Assembly: GCF_000150275.1 (NCBI RefSeq)
Contig: NW_002060954.1
Location: forward strand, 62,287-126,286
Direction: 5' to 3'
Length of the DNA stretch: 64,000 nt
DNA from: Trichoplax adhaerens
Lineage: Eukaryota; Placozoa; Uniplacotomia; Trichoplacea; Trichoplacidae
Under the pieces are notes generated by a model. That model made no database searches. It saw only the letters and a list, made by a program, of their open reading frames with translations, and had not been told where the DNA came from. Every line of letters starts with the position of its first letter. The stretch's first letter is position 1. The translations under genes were made by a program, and so were the position numbers. Positions 17,809 to 31,226 of this stretch are shown here, in pieces.

Positions 17809-19938
17809 ATGGCGGAATATTTGTATGGTCTCCCGTTTTCAGTGGTAGATCCTCCTAATTTACGCTTAAAAAGGCCTTCCTGGTTAGTCATTCCAGGCCC
17901 AATGCTGGTCTTCTCAATCGTCATGCTTTCCTATTTTTTGGTAACCGGAGGTAAGACAGTACCATGCAGGGATAGATGGAAGATACCGTTTATACTATAC
18001 ATTAATTTAAAGAGTTCTGTTTCTCTATTGACAGTGAGTACTTTATTTTCATAGAACATAGTCTGGAGTCTGGACTCAGGACTAGTGCTACAATATCAGC
18101 ACTATCCTTCATGCACTCACCTAAATTAGAGCACGTTAATAATAATTAATTAATATATAATCTCTGAGCTCTCGGACATGTCTAATAAACTTCTAGTAGA
18201 TACCTTGATTTTTAGACATCTAACTAAATTTGATTCAACATGTGAGAAGTTACTTCCATCCATTTTATTTTAGGAATAATTTATGATGTTATTGTTGAAC
18301 CGCCTAGTATCGGATCAACCGTGGACGAACACGGCCACTCTAAGCCGGTAAGACAAGACACACATGTTGAGAAACCTTCATCCGTAATAATGTGCTCATA
18401 TACATACTGTACACTGTACAAAATTTAGTTGCAATTCGTTCAGCACAATTTTAATTAAGACTAGTGCAAACTCCCGTCGCTTTGCTGACGGTTTACGATA
18501 ATGTGCTTATTTAACAGATAGTATTACCATTTGATAGACCTGTCAGAGGTTCAGTAACTTTTTACCGTGTATCCGAGTACGAGCGTTCACATGCACTGTG
18601 CTACTAACACAGAGTACATTTACATACTGTACCCTAGTATTGTATCATTAATTACAGCACTGGCTATCCGCTTCCATTCACAATGAACGGCAAGAATCTT
18701 TTAACAACTGCGTTCGTAGTGTTATATATCTTGATGCTCCTCAGCAGCTGCTATGTCGGTTCACAATGAACTGGAATAAGCAATTTTAGTGATATTCCCA
18801 ACCTAACACAAAGCACCTTTACGTACTGTAGTAGCGTAATCATTAATTACTAGTTACACTTTTCTGTAGACTATGAACGGCAAGAGTCACCAACAACTGC
18901 TGTCTCAGTACATTTCGGTTCAAAATGAACGGGAATAGTACTGTAGCTCTCTACTGTATATTCGTTCAGTAAATACGAGTTTACTTTAGTCGATAACTCG
19001 GAAGGAGATCGTTCTGCCAGAGTAAGCGGAATACAGTAGGTTCAAATTAAATTTTGATAATTAAATATAAGCAGTATGAGCGACTGCTACTCGTATTGTA
19101 GCCTAAAAGTCACAAAAAAATCTGTACCGTACTGTACTTTGGCCGATACTTGCGTGTGCCAGGCCGTATAGTATTACTTACTTAAATACTGATAGCCTAC
19201 TATTATCATTCACTATATATATACTGTATATTTTTGTTAAGGTTCTTACTCTTTACGTAAGTAACAAGTGTATTTCCAATTGAAATTGTTGAAACTTAGA
19301 ATTAAAGAAAGTAAGGTTTCAACTAAACATTACCAACATTAACGATGTCTTCATAAGTCCTGCATTTAGAAACTAATTACAAATAATGCAAAGTTACCCT
19401 CTATTTATTAAAACATCTGTTTACTTCAGGTTGCATTTATGGCGTATCGAATCAATGGACAATATATTATGGAAGGTCTAGCCTCTAGTTTCCTATTTAC
19501 TTTAGGTGGACTCGGGTTTGTTATCCTAGATAAGTCAAATGTGCCAACTATGCCGAAATTTAACAGATACTTATATTTGTTTTGCGGCTTTATCTGTGTG
19601 TTGCTGTCCTTTTTTTCATGTCGTGCGTTCATGACAATTAAATTGCCGTAAGTTTATTATTTCTTCTAATTATGCCTCTAATAAAGTATGCTTTATTCAA
19701 ATAAAAGTTATTATAATCGCTAACGCTTCTTCAGTGATCATATTTTGTATTCTCTTAACTACATATACGCGCACATATACAATTCGATACTTTAAAAACT
19801 GATTGCAAAAGGAATCTTGTTTTCATTATGTTCTGTGATTTAATGTGGAAGATAGTAAATAAAAAATTATTATAACTACGAAATGAAAAATAATCACAAT
19901 TTATTTCATATTTGCATAGGGGATATTTACAAGCTTGA
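17809..19938 (+). CDS. OSTC: Oligosaccharyltransferase complex subunit OSTC, 4 exons
   Basis: ER membrane subunit of the oligosaccharyltransferase that N-glycosylates proteins entering through the translocon. Exons 17809-17950, 18274-18347, 19430-19647 and 19920-19938 encode 150 residues (human OSTC 149). Family blocks are present in order: the [11 protein letters not shown] start, a first membrane span ending [46 protein letters not shown], a second span with [10 protein letters not shown], the [10 protein letters not shown] loop, a third span with CVLLSFF, and the C-terminal KLPGYL. The last exon holds only the end of the KLPGYL block. Intron 2 carries a copy of a dispersed element and a tandem duplication. 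Confidence 0.95.
18460..18571 (+). repeat. Dispersed 110-bp element, copy 2 (in OSTC intron 2)
   Basis: Reverse complement of 8501-8611, running from ACTAGTGCAAACTCCCGTCG to the ACTTTTTACCGTGTA end. The two copies are about 10 kb apart and neither contains an open frame. One is in an intron and one is intergenic. Confidence 0.85.
18612..18950 (+). repeat. Diverged tandem duplication in OSTC intron 2
   Basis: Two direct copies, about 18612-18785 and 18805-18950. They share the ordered motifs CATTAATTAC, ATGAACGGCAAGA, CAACAACTGC, and TCGGTTCA(C/A)AATGAAC followed by GGGAATA or TGGAATA. Offset is about 190-195 bp. Confidence 0.7.
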
Positions 19939-21760
19939 ATGTCGCCATCCCTGGATGTCCAATTAGTAGGAAATGAAGTTTTGCGATATCGAAGATTTAA
20001 GATGTTAAAGAATTGTTTTAATAGTAACACTTGAGGAGATTTTGCTATATTGAAAGTAAATGAACTATATGAAATTCCGTCAAATGTTTAATTTAGTAAG
20101 AAATAAAATTAACGTGAGATTTTTCGGATTCCCTAGTATTAAAGTTTTATAATGAGACGACTAGCTTTCCTGAGTATGTCAATATATTGCAGTACAGAGA
20201 ATGGCTTTGCTTGTTTGATAGTAAGCCATTCTTTATGGTAGATGGTAACTGAAACATATCATTGACTGTAGCTATGCAGTACTTTCTAATTTTCTATACA
20301 GTACGTTTCACTTTCCCCCAAGCTGCGTTGCAGATGCAGAAGTGTAAAGTACAGTACACAGTACTGTACCTTACAGCTTTGTACCACACATTGTACAGTA
20401 CTTAATCGATTATACTGTACTGTACAGTACACTACGCTAGGTAAATAACTTCGGTGCTGTACCTAGTACAGTACTACCTACGGACCACAATACACTGCGC
20501 TAAACCACTAGCTCATGTACGGGACGGGACTTACTGCAGTATGGATAGTTTCGTAATACTGTGCAATCCACATATACTGTAGAGTACAGTACACTATACG
20601 GTTCTGTGCACGTATGAAGAGGTAAATTAATTATACAAAAAGTTATGCAACTGTACCTCGTAAGCATTAAAAAAAGCATAACTTTCACATTTAAAGTCGG
20701 ACTGAGTAATTAAATCGTATTTACTGTTAAAAGAATTTGTATAGAACTATACAGAGTGGTATCTTATAAAAATTGTGTAGACTGGCCGATTTTAATTATT
20801 ATATATATATAATTATATCATTGAAACTAGACCCATCAACGGTATAATGCATTATCACTTAACTAATATAAAGCCAAGAGGGACAAAGTATAAATGATCA
20901 ACATTAATACCAGTAGCGTGATCAGGATCTTATCATTCTGAAGCTCAATAGTCACATAATACCTTGAAATATCCAGCGTCTCGATCACAATGCAATTGAT
21001 TTATTGCACTGTGGCTTAGTAACTTCCTACATAGCAGATTTATTATCCAGTACAACACGTCGCTCCAAGATATAAAACATACTATATAACATATATAATA
21101 ATAAATACGTACATGATATGCGCATATATATATATATAAGCTGCATTAAAATAATAAAGATCGATCGAATATCAGTGTTTATAAATCTGTTCAAAATTAA
21201 TATCCCTCGTATTTTCTCCGACTACTGTAATCCGTGTCATAACAAAGTATGACGCAAACGATTACTGCGATACTGTATGTTAAAATGTTATTTCCAATTT
21301 AAATAACATTATGAAATCTGTTTTGCATAAAAGAGTAAACAAGATAACCCACAGTATGCAGGATAAAAAGTTAAGTCTAGCAGATCTAAAGTATAAAAAT
21401 CTTGATCTTAATACACATTTAAGCAAGATTTTAAACATAGTTATCATTATTCTAGACAACTACGTCAGGTCGCTCGTTGTTGCTGCTTTTACGAAAAATC
21501 CAATCAAAACCGATTCCCAGCAAGATAAACAAGAAACCAAAATATGCATTTGACACGAATGAAATACGTATGTTCCTGTGGTAGTTTCTCGTTACTACAT
21601 TATAACGTATACGTACAATTAAGTTGGTACAGATATAATTTGCCACGTGTAAGCAAATACATAAGAGGCATGCACTGCCAAAGTGATTAAGCAAAAATTA
21701 AATATAGTAATATTTAAAACATACAAAAGATATCAAGTTCATCAACTCTGAAAACGCTAA
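19939..21760. other. Convergent spacer between OSTC and FBXW7
   Basis: Contains an AATAAA at 20102-20107, 164 bp after the OSTC stop. Palindromic TACTGTACAGTA runs lie at about 20275-20480 and 20575-20610, and TA-rich runs near 20800 and 21122-21140. An 80-codon plus-strand frame at 21311-21553 and an overlapping minus frame show no family match and are not called as genes. Confidence 0.55.
20102..20107 (+). terminator. Likely poly(A) signal of OSTC
   Basis: Canonical AATAAA on the sense strand 164 bp beyond the OSTC stop codon. Confidence 0.5.
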
Positions 21761-24700
21761 TCACACGTCGAAATCAAGAATAAGCAATTTCGTTTCTTCC
21801 GTTCCATTTCTACTACCAACCGCACATACAAGCCTCTTTTCATCGCAGCAGATTCGCCATACAACACCACCTAAAATGCGTACGTATTATCCGAATTATC
21901 AACATAAATGACGTTAACAATAGAATGATCTAATCAGTAAATAATTATAAAAGTTATAGGTACTAAATCTTTAAACTCACCGCTTCCACCACTATCTAAT
22001 GAGATCAGGTCTCTAATGTAATTGCCAGTAGTAACATCCCATACTTTGACGGTTCCGTCATCAGAGCTAGTTATAACAAACTTGTTGACAAGTTCTAAGC
22101 AGGTTACCGCACTCTGCCATCAACAGTAAATATGAAAATTACATTACTAAATTACCAAGTCAGGATATGTGATTATAAATGAATCGTACACTACCAGACA
22201 TGTAATGTATATGTGCGCGTATCTCATAACATCTTTAACTATTAATAACAGTACAATATTCAATTTAGCGGAATGCAAACTACTCTTGATTGAATATTAC
22301 GTACATATGCATAATCATCTATGTTAGTACAGTCAATAAATGCGTGCATAAAAAAGATACAGTCTACATACGGTTAACAAGAATGCTTTAATTAAGCTGA
22401 AAGTAGCTACTGAGCTACGTTTCTTAGGGTCAAGATACTAAAAGTTTAAAACTATTTTAATATAATTTCACTCTGATGTAAAATCACAGAAATGCACCTG
22501 AACTGACCCTGTGCTTATTCCGGCCTTCTAGGGTTTGTAGACACTGGCCGGTTCTAATGTCCCAGATCTGGAAGAAAATAAAACTTTACTATCATTATCT
22601 TCGCAAAAACCAACTAAATTGATAATAATAAAAGAAAGTCGTAGCTACATATGCTAGTATACCTTCACTGTTGAATCCGCATTGCCGGAAGCCAATGTGT
22701 TATTTTTTAATTGCATTCCACTTGTTAGAGATTGGTGACCTTTAAGTGATACGATCAGTTACAATCAATATGCACATTTCATGTCTATCGTTACGATCAA
22801 CAGCTTAATTTAATTCAAAAACCTGTAAGAACATGTTCACATTCGCCAGTTTCGATATTCCAAACACGAATGGATGTATCCAATGATCCGCTCACGATGT
22901 GAATTCCATCAAACTATTGTAGTAACAAAAACCATTTCTTGTGAATAATGAAAGCATAACAAACATCGATACCATATATTACCTGCAGTGAATAAACTCG
23001 ATTGCTATGCCCTTGTAAGGTACGCAGGCAGAGACCTGTATCCGGGTTCCATACCTTCACAAGAAAATCGTAAGCACCACTAATGATGTGTTTTCCATCA
23101 AACTGTACACTAATGATATACGAAAAAATATAGACCTGAGTGAGATTACCGAATATTAGACGTTTAAAATACGCGCAACAAAATAAACCAACCATCGAAC
23201 TGCCGCAACATGGCTAATTAACACTTTCAGGAGTTTACCGTCTTCAATATTCCATAAACGAAGTGTAGCATCCCTTGAACCGCTAACAACTTAAAAAAGG
23301 TAACGCACACATCAATTCATTGACGATTATCTTATTACCTACTAATGTACATGAAAGCCACTGCTACGTTAATCAATAGAGTAAACTTGAGTTCATAATA
23401 CCTCGAGTATCACATGCATGTAAACATCTGACGGTAGATGTATGACCAGATAAAGTGTGAATGCATGCGCCACTATCTACGTCCCATACCTATTGTGTTG
23501 CACAATATGGATATTGCAAACCCCTCTACAAGTTATGATATTACGTTTAATAAAGTAGCAGCTTCAATGAACATTGAACCAACCTTCAATGTTCTGTCAG
23601 TTGATCCGCTAATAACGTAATTGTTGTGAAGTTGCGACGCCCACACACCTCCAGTATGCCCACAAAGAGTTTTTAGACACTAAATATAAATTAAAGCAGA
23701 ATAAATCACAATGGGGGCATGGACTTGCAATGCAGTTCGCAACCGATGTTATATTCCTGGCAATAAAATTATTTTGACACAAAAATGAACTTGCTCATAT
23801 TGCCATTTATCAGTAAAATAGATAAAATACGAAAGTAAAGTGGCACTATTCAGTATATGCTGTACCTTCCCCGTTGATGCAGACCATATTTTTACCGTAT
23901 TATCATCTGAGGCGCTGATAATCTTATTATTGTAAAAGTGTAAGCACGTGATCTAATAGAACCCGTAAAGAATCCGGAGCAACAGAAAGTGAATGGCAGC
24001 AAATGATAGTAACAACTAAAATTAAAAGTCTAAGCGGGTAAATATACTGCAATATTTCAATATGGTATCTATTTTCAATAGTAAATTGCTTAATAATCAA
24101 GTAGCAATCCAAGCTGATTATTTATACCGCCATCTATAGTTCATCCAAGTATTTCTTACCACATAATCATTATGTCCTTTTAACACTTTCATTGCTTTGT
24201 AACGTGCATTACGCCAATTGTGGTCCAGTCTAATGTAGGTTTGGTACACCTATATATCAGATCGAGCATGACTCTAGTATACTGTAGTATCGCATAAGCA
24301 AATCTGGACAGACCACATTGCTCTGCAATTCGTCACAAAGCATAGAAGAAATATTTGCCAAAACCGTAATATAAAAATGTAAAGTATCAATAGTTTAGCA
24401 CTTACTTTCTTCCAATGGATCATTTGAAACCTTTTTTTGCCTGGTTTAGCTACAATGTCTTGAGATCTTACATCCATCTCGAAACATTTACGCTGCCACA
24501 ACCTCCAGGGATAATTAGAATTGTATCATAAATACTATTATTTAGTAATTTAAATAAGTAGCATAGAAACATAATACACGTATTTATTCGCCGTAAATAA
24601 ATTTCATAACAAGGCTTACAGGTTATCATCGGCGATGCCTCTCCAATACCGACAAGTCTGAGCTGCGTTTAATATATCTTTAGGCCGTAAATAAGATAAT

Positions 24701-25767
24701 ACATGTAGCGCCAACTGTTATGAATAAGATTTTACAGTGTAAGCGTCGAAGATACATTCAATAAAAGTAAAGTATTCAAAAATCCTTGCTCTACTTTATA
24801 CCTCTTTGGGTAAAAAAGATATGAAATCCCTTTGAAAATGTGGTCTAACTCAAAAAAAATAGCAATAATTAATTATGAATAAGCCTATCTCCTACAACTA
24901 ATTATCACCAGTACAGTATATTATCGAAGCTTACTCTATTTGTTTCATGACGAACTTTGCTTCTTCCAATTTACAACTGGAAATAATGTAGAAAAAGACA
25001 AAAACGGTAAAAAGATAACTTCTTAATTCCAATGCTTACGTATAGATATGCATGCTCTAAACTTGTATTTTTCCTTTAAATTCTTATACAGCAGTATACT
25101 TGTAACTAAACCAGATTATTGAATGTACATAATTTATCAACAGTTATCAATTCTATTCGTTCAAATTATGGTTACATAAAATATATTATCATTATCTATT
25201 AATTATATTGCCACCTGACAATCAAACGATCTCGACAATGCAATCAATATTACACGAGTAGGTTATAGTTACGCTATAGAAAATTTACAGATACACAATA
25301 CAGCATCGCACTATCCACTCTATAGAGAAACCAGTGTGCATAATACAGTAAATAATGGAGTACCAAAACAGTCTGCAATTTATCTACTAAAGAGCAGCTT
25401 GCACCAGGATTACAACTACCAAGATTCACATTATACAATCACAATACAGTATAAAAATTCTAACAGTCTTGCTGCAGAAATTACGATTTTAATCCACGAA
25501 TGCTGAATAACAATCTAAGATGTAATTTAATCTTACTATGAATGCAGCAAAAATATCATATCTATAGTTTTTAATGTACAACGAACACTTGCAAATATTG
25601 AGTAATACATTTCACAACTTATAAGGAACGTGGTATCTAAATCATCATAAATATGACCTTTCAGTGATCTTGCTCAAAGCACGCCGCCTCCAATCCTCAT
25701 TCCAGTCTTGAAATAAATTAACCCATCCATCGAGAATTTCGTCGTCGGCTGAACAGTCACCGCGCAT
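21761..25767 (-). CDS. FBXW7: F-box/WD40 ubiquitin-ligase receptor FBXW7 (16 exons visible, 5' end open)
   Basis: Substrate receptor of SCF ubiquitin ligases that binds phosphodegrons. Minus-strand exons: (25767)-25658, 24976-24935, 24844-24802, 24714-24620, 24502-24406, 24249-24160, 23952-23866, 23679-23584, 23489-23402, 23289-23193, 23109-22983, 22913-22823, 22739-22663, 22567-22508, 22113-21981, 21870-21761. All are in phase and give 480 residues from the first in-frame ATG at 25767. Order: D-domain (WVNLFQDW), IEPHFQRDF, F-box ([24 protein letters not shown]), then eight WD40 blades ending LLILDFDV. The three degron-contact arginines (human R465, R479, R505) are conserved in [14 protein letters not shown] and AAVRC. 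The reading frame stays open upstream of 25767, so the true start and any isoform-specific N terminus are unresolved. Confidence 0.95.
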
Positions 25768-27341
25768 GCATTGTTCTGAGCACTGACTGCAAATATCCAC
25801 ACCAAATTTATTACGGTTAACTTAGCCATTATATGCAATTACTTGTATTCATACACATCTAATAGACTACTAATTGAAACGTAACATTCCTATAAATGAG
25901 GAAATTTTTAATTTTTATCATTTCTATTATAGGTCACAGTTCTATATCCTTACAATTGCTAGATATTTTAAAACATGGTCTCCATCAACAATCAGTGAAT
26001 AACTTTCACCTCATACATTAACACATAGTTATCTCAAATTCATGCACAGTTACGTCCGGATATAATAATGAATGCTCAGCAAATCATTAAAAGTAATACT
26101 CCTATACAAAATGCAAGTAAAGGCTGCAATAAAACTATGAAATGTTCATGGCTATCTATAATAGTTATATAATTATATATAAGTAAGCCAAGTAAATAGG
26201 CATGTTTTAACGGTGCGCACCTGTAAGCTTTTTTATTGTTCCTTAATCTCTTTTGTACTCGCTTTAAACGGTGTAAAATAATGTTAATGAATCTCTGTCA
26301 GTGTGAAATATGTAAGTCATGATAGTCCTACCTCAAATATACGCATATATAACAAGCAATTTGCTACTGAATATTTACAAGTGCAAATAAACTGCTACGT
26401 TACTGAAAGACATCTTTATGAACATTAAAGTGTATACTATACTCTATAGCAACACGACCTTGGAAGACGAAGGCTGAGAATGGGCTGAGATCTCTTTGTT
26501 GCACTCCATCACACCATTCCTGGAATGCCGAGATTAAAAGACTTAATATGATTACTTTCTACAAGGACTGACTAAAGTTGAGAATATTATATTAATAAAT
26601 AATAACCAATAACAATTTAGAATCCATATACAGCACCTTGTCGATTATGTTATGCATTTTACATTTTACTTTGAATTGAATTCGGGAAGCCTTAACCTAC
26701 AGTACGGTATAGTAATAAGCTAAGCGGAGTAAGTACTGTACAGTAGAGCACAGTATTGTACCGTACTGTACAGTGTACAGTACTGTACAGTAGTACAGTA
26801 CAGTACAATACAGTACTTATTATTATTATACTGTACAGTACTGTACAGTACAGTACTATTTAGAATTAGTACTGTACAGTATTTGTCTCACTCGTGATTA
26901 CTGTACTGTACAGTACAATACAGTACAGTACAGTACCGTAAAAGAAAGAAGGAAAGAAATAAAAAAACCCATCGTACGGTATACTGTACTGCTCCCACAG
27001 TACTGCACTGCGCAGCAGTAAATTCTCTGGGAAAGCTACAGTAGTGTTTGAAACAGTAGTACTGTAAAGGTGCAATGTATCTATTTCATTTCACTACAAG
27101 TCTCCATATACAGTAGACATTAATACTATGTATTCTACGCAGTGTGAAGTGTGGAGCTCAATTGAAGTTTTTGGATTCTTGGTGTAAATTTAGAATATTT
27201 TGGAATACGTACAAAATAAGTTCGATTAATACAAGTTACAATACTATACTTAGCATTAACCTTGCGAATGATATTATCGTACAAGGACTACGGATTCCCA
27301 TTAATATTAATTAACTGTGAGCCAATTTTATCATATAGCGT
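25768..27341. promoter_or_regulatory. Divergent region between FBXW7 and CNOT6 with palindromic array
   Basis: May contain further 5' exons of FBXW7. Dense GTACTGTACAGTAC-type array at about 26695-26935, fading to 27070. It sits 0.3-0.6 kb upstream of the CNOT6 start codon. A minus-strand exon-like segment at about 26459-26541 is discussed in the findings. Confidence 0.6.
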
Positions 27342-29869
27342 ATGTCAGCGAATTCTAAGCAACGATTTAAAGATAAATATAAGTATAAACCTCCTGATCC
27401 CAGGCGATCTCATCGGATACTAAGCGCAGAAGAGATCACAGCAGGCAAAGGTAGCAAATGGAGCGAGTTAAGAATAGAATCTAACGTGCGAATTTTATCT
27501 CCCAAGATATTTGGTATGCGCTTTTTGACAGCGCTGTATTTAAATGATAATAAATTAACCGCGTTGCCCAGTGAGATAAACCTTTTGGATAATTTAACCT
27601 ACCTTGACGTCTCTAATAACAACTTGCGATCATTGCCCACGTCAATTGGTGATATGGTTAACTTGCGAGAACTCAACCTATCGAATAACAATTTAAGGAG
27701 GCTTCCTAACGAAGTAGGTAAATTATTCCTTTTGCAACATCTAAGGCTTCAAGGAAATCCTTTACCACCTGAGATTTCAAGTATTCACACCGAGACAAAT
27801 GGCACAAGCAAGCTTCTGTTGTATTTATTAGACAATCTTGAAGGTGAGACTGGCAGAAGACAATCATGTCAATGATAGTGGTCTCTAGCTCTACAAACTG
27901 TACACTCACATCTAGCACGGTTTCTATACAGTATTTCCCGTCTCTTTCCTAACTTTAGTTGCGTTACCAATACTTGAATTCTGCATACGCGTAGTAGATG
28001 CTCTACGTAGCTGAACACCTGAAGCATAGCCAAAGATTATACCTATAATTGCCATATGCAGTAAACGTATTGCGATAGCCCATTGTTGATCCTAGCTTAA
28101 CGTTGATAGTGTTGCACGTAACGAATATTGCAATGTGTCTAAACTCGAAAAAAAAGGGTTTTTTTTTTATAAAGTTTTAGTTAGATATTTTTGGACTGAT
28201 ATACGTTCTAATGCTCCCTTTATCGACCGATGTCTAACATACTGTAGTTTAAAAGGTATTGTTTATATTACAGTTTGCCCTCAACCTCCTCCTAGGGACT
28301 GGATTTGCTTATCAGACAGCGGTCGAGAAGTGACGCGTAAGTACAATAACTATATCTCTGTTATGGTGTACATATGCAGTACTACATTATGAGACTGAAC
28401 GATAACTGATAACTGCTAACAGTGTCATATGCTTACTGTATATATATACACTAGCATTAATTCTCCTTGCGTACTAAACAAATTAGTTCACCATTTCGTT
28501 TTATTATTTTTTCAGCTTATGCTTTTACCGTTATGTGCTATAACGTCTTATGCGAAAAATACGCTACAAGATCATCTTATGGTTATTGCCCAAGCTGGGC
28601 TCTTGCATGGGACTATAGACGGCAAAATATTATGAAAGAAATATTACACTATAATGCTGACGTAATATGTTTACAAGTAAGGTTAAATAGTGTGCATTTC
28701 TTAGTATTTTGGGAATTTCATTGTACGTTGGCATAACATACTTAGTTATAACGGTTTATACCTTGCTTCTACTTTACAGGAGGTAGCTACGGATCAATTT
28801 TATACGTATCTGTTGCCAGAATTAAAATTACACGGCTATGACGGAATATTTGGGGCCAAGTCTAGAGCTCGTACTATGGTCGAGCCTGAAAGATCTGCTG
28901 TGGATGGATGTGCAATATTCTTTCGATTGAATAAGTATATATCTTTATATCCATCACTGTTAATTTTCACATAGCCTTATGTTATGCAATTATCAACTTT
29001 ATTTTCGTCGATCTCTTCAAGATTTACACTAGTGAAAGAGGATCTGATTGAATTTAATCACTTGGCCATGATGCATGCGGAAAAATCTGAGGACATGATC
29101 AATAGAGTAATGACAAAAGATAATATTGCTATGATATGTGTATTAAGAGTCAACAAAACTGATAGCAGTGGTAAACCATTAAGATTAATTGTTGCGAACG
29201 CCCACATGCATTGGGATCCAGAATTTTCGGATGTAAAAATTGTCCAAACTGTGATGCTCGTCCATGAAATTTATTCCCTCATGAAGACTATAGCGTCCGA
29301 AATCGATTGTGGTAAGCCGCAAGATTGATACTGAAAGTCTCATTAAATCTTTTTTGTACTACACGATTTCGATGATTAATCATGTAGGTACACGAATAAA
29401 AACTCCTAGTAACTTCTGCGTTATAATTCATTAATTAATAGCTATCTCAGAAATCCCATTGGTGGTTTGTGCTGATTTAAATTCACTGCCGTCATCAGCC
29501 GTTGTGGAGATGTTGACTTCCGGTAACGTTTCAGTAAAGCATCCCGACTTTAAGGGAAAGAGTTATGATGGCTATTTCAATAACTCGTGTAATATTTTAA
29601 CTCGAGAAAATAATTTAGTGTTGCCGTTTAAGCTTGCACATGCTGCCAATCAAGATTTTTTGCCATACACGAATATGACCTATGACTTTACTGGAATTAT
29701 AGACTATATTTTGTTCCCTAGTAAGCTACTGTATCCTAGTGGAATTCTGGGAGGCTACAGTCAGGCATGGGTTGAGGAAAATAAGATTGTTGGATATCCT
29801 CATCCTCACGTACCATCCGATCATATTTCAGTTCTCATTGAGCTGGACTTCAAACTCGGCCAAGACTAA
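27342..29869 (+). CDS. CNOT6: CCR4-type poly(A) deadenylase (CNOT6/6L-like), 6 exons
   Basis: Catalytic deadenylase of the CCR4-NOT complex, shortening mRNA poly(A) tails in the cytoplasm. Exons 27342-27843, 28274-28336, 28516-28676, 28780-28934, 29022-29311 and 29442-29869 give 532 residues (human CNOT6 557). The N-terminal PPDPRR motif is followed by leucine-rich repeats (LYLNDNKLTALP, LDVSNNNLRSLP, LNLSNNNLRRLP). The endonuclease/exonuclease/phosphatase domain then starts at FTVMCYNVLCEKYATR. Metal and catalytic residues are visible: Glu243 (LQEV), NAHMHWDP, Asp402/Asn404 (CADLNS), TYDFTGIIDYI, and Asp517/His518 (PSDH). The enzyme should therefore be active. The 5' flank carries a palindromic repeat array. 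Confidence 0.95.
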
Positions 29870-31226
29870 CCTTATACTGTGCGATGTTATCTTAAACGCT
29901 TTTCTTTCCCATACTAGTATAGCAAATAGTCCACATACATGTCCTAGACTACTGAAAATGTACTATATATTTGGCCACATTGATACAAGATGCATGCACA
30001 ATTAGATACCTATAGTTATAAGTAACTTGTAGCTTTACCAAACTTGGATATTAGTCACGTGTATGTATATCTGGCTATTATATATATATATATATTAGTA
30101 TATAAATCCTTCTGATTGTGGCGTTAAATTTCAACACGCTACTGGAGTCTCATTATGTAATCAATTTGGAGTCTATATATGTATTGTGTCATCTTAATTC
30201 GGTAGAAAGTTGCCAAAACTATTACTATATGCAACTTTTGATTAGTTGCTGGAACGTGACCATGCTCTACATGAAATCTTTAGATTGACATGATGCTGTA
30301 GTAAAATCATTTTTTTGTGTAAACATATAAAACATTTTATAAATGTGCAGATCATTCTGTATTGTTTCTTCGTCGTCAGCGAACGGTACTATCATGACCC
30401 ACAATTACCAGTATTAGTATCAAGAAGCAAAACTCTATGAACAGTGAGTCCATAATTCCAATATACAATAGAATTCCTCTTTATGAACTATAATTCATAG
30501 ATGCACTGTGTTAATATATAAATTTAACGACAATGAGCAAGAAGAGTAGAAGCGAAATCAGAACATTTGCACAGTAATGATTCCAGCAATATTAAGTACG
30601 GTACTTCCGTGTACAATATGAAGAACAGATTGATTTCATTTAATTGGCTGCATTTATAGATCAGATATGGAAGTCAAAAGGATAAAATTATCTCTATAGA
30701 ATTTGTGTCTCAACGCTAGAAACACAACCTCATTCTCTAAAATATAAAAAACATGCAAAGGAAGCTGTTACAATATTCAATGACATACCGAGAAGATACA
30801 ATTCTACAATAGCAAGCAGAAATTATTGAATTGTATGATGCAACTAGGATTAGCTACTTTTATTAATATTTAAGATATGAAGATGTTTCAAATACACAAA
30901 TTTCGCCTTAAGGTACATTAAATTAACGTTATACTACAGTGGTCATGATCTCTTCCGTGTAATATCTGCATCATGGGATCAAGATTGAGCTGCTTTTAAT
31001 TCATTTTGAGAAATAAATTATCTCAAAATAAGCAAGTTTCGACTTGGTGTACGCTGTATAATCACAATAATGATCTATTCCGTGCATTATCTAGTATATT
31101 TTACAACAATAAACTTGTGAATTAAGGTGCAGCGTTAACATGCAAGAAAATGTAATATAGTAGTACCTATCTATAAACATTTGTTAGTATATCCTTAAAT
31201 TGCCTTTTGCAAATGTACACTTGAAT
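29870..31226. other. Spacer downstream of CNOT6
   Basis: AT-rich, with a (TA)n run at about 30079-30095. Presumably the CNOT6 3' UTR followed by the 3' flank of the convergent minus-strand gene. No gene seen. Confidence 0.5.

Noticed and set aside
21311-21694. 80-codon frames on both strands after FBXW7
   Set aside because: Overlapping frames on opposite strands in the 3' flank of FBXW7, with no splice structure or family resemblance.
25680-25830. Minus-strand frame starting MAKLTVINLVWIFAVSAQNN with a signal-peptide look
   Set aside because: It overlaps the FBXW7 D-domain exon in another frame. The FBXW7 frame is supported by homology and by phase with the next exon.
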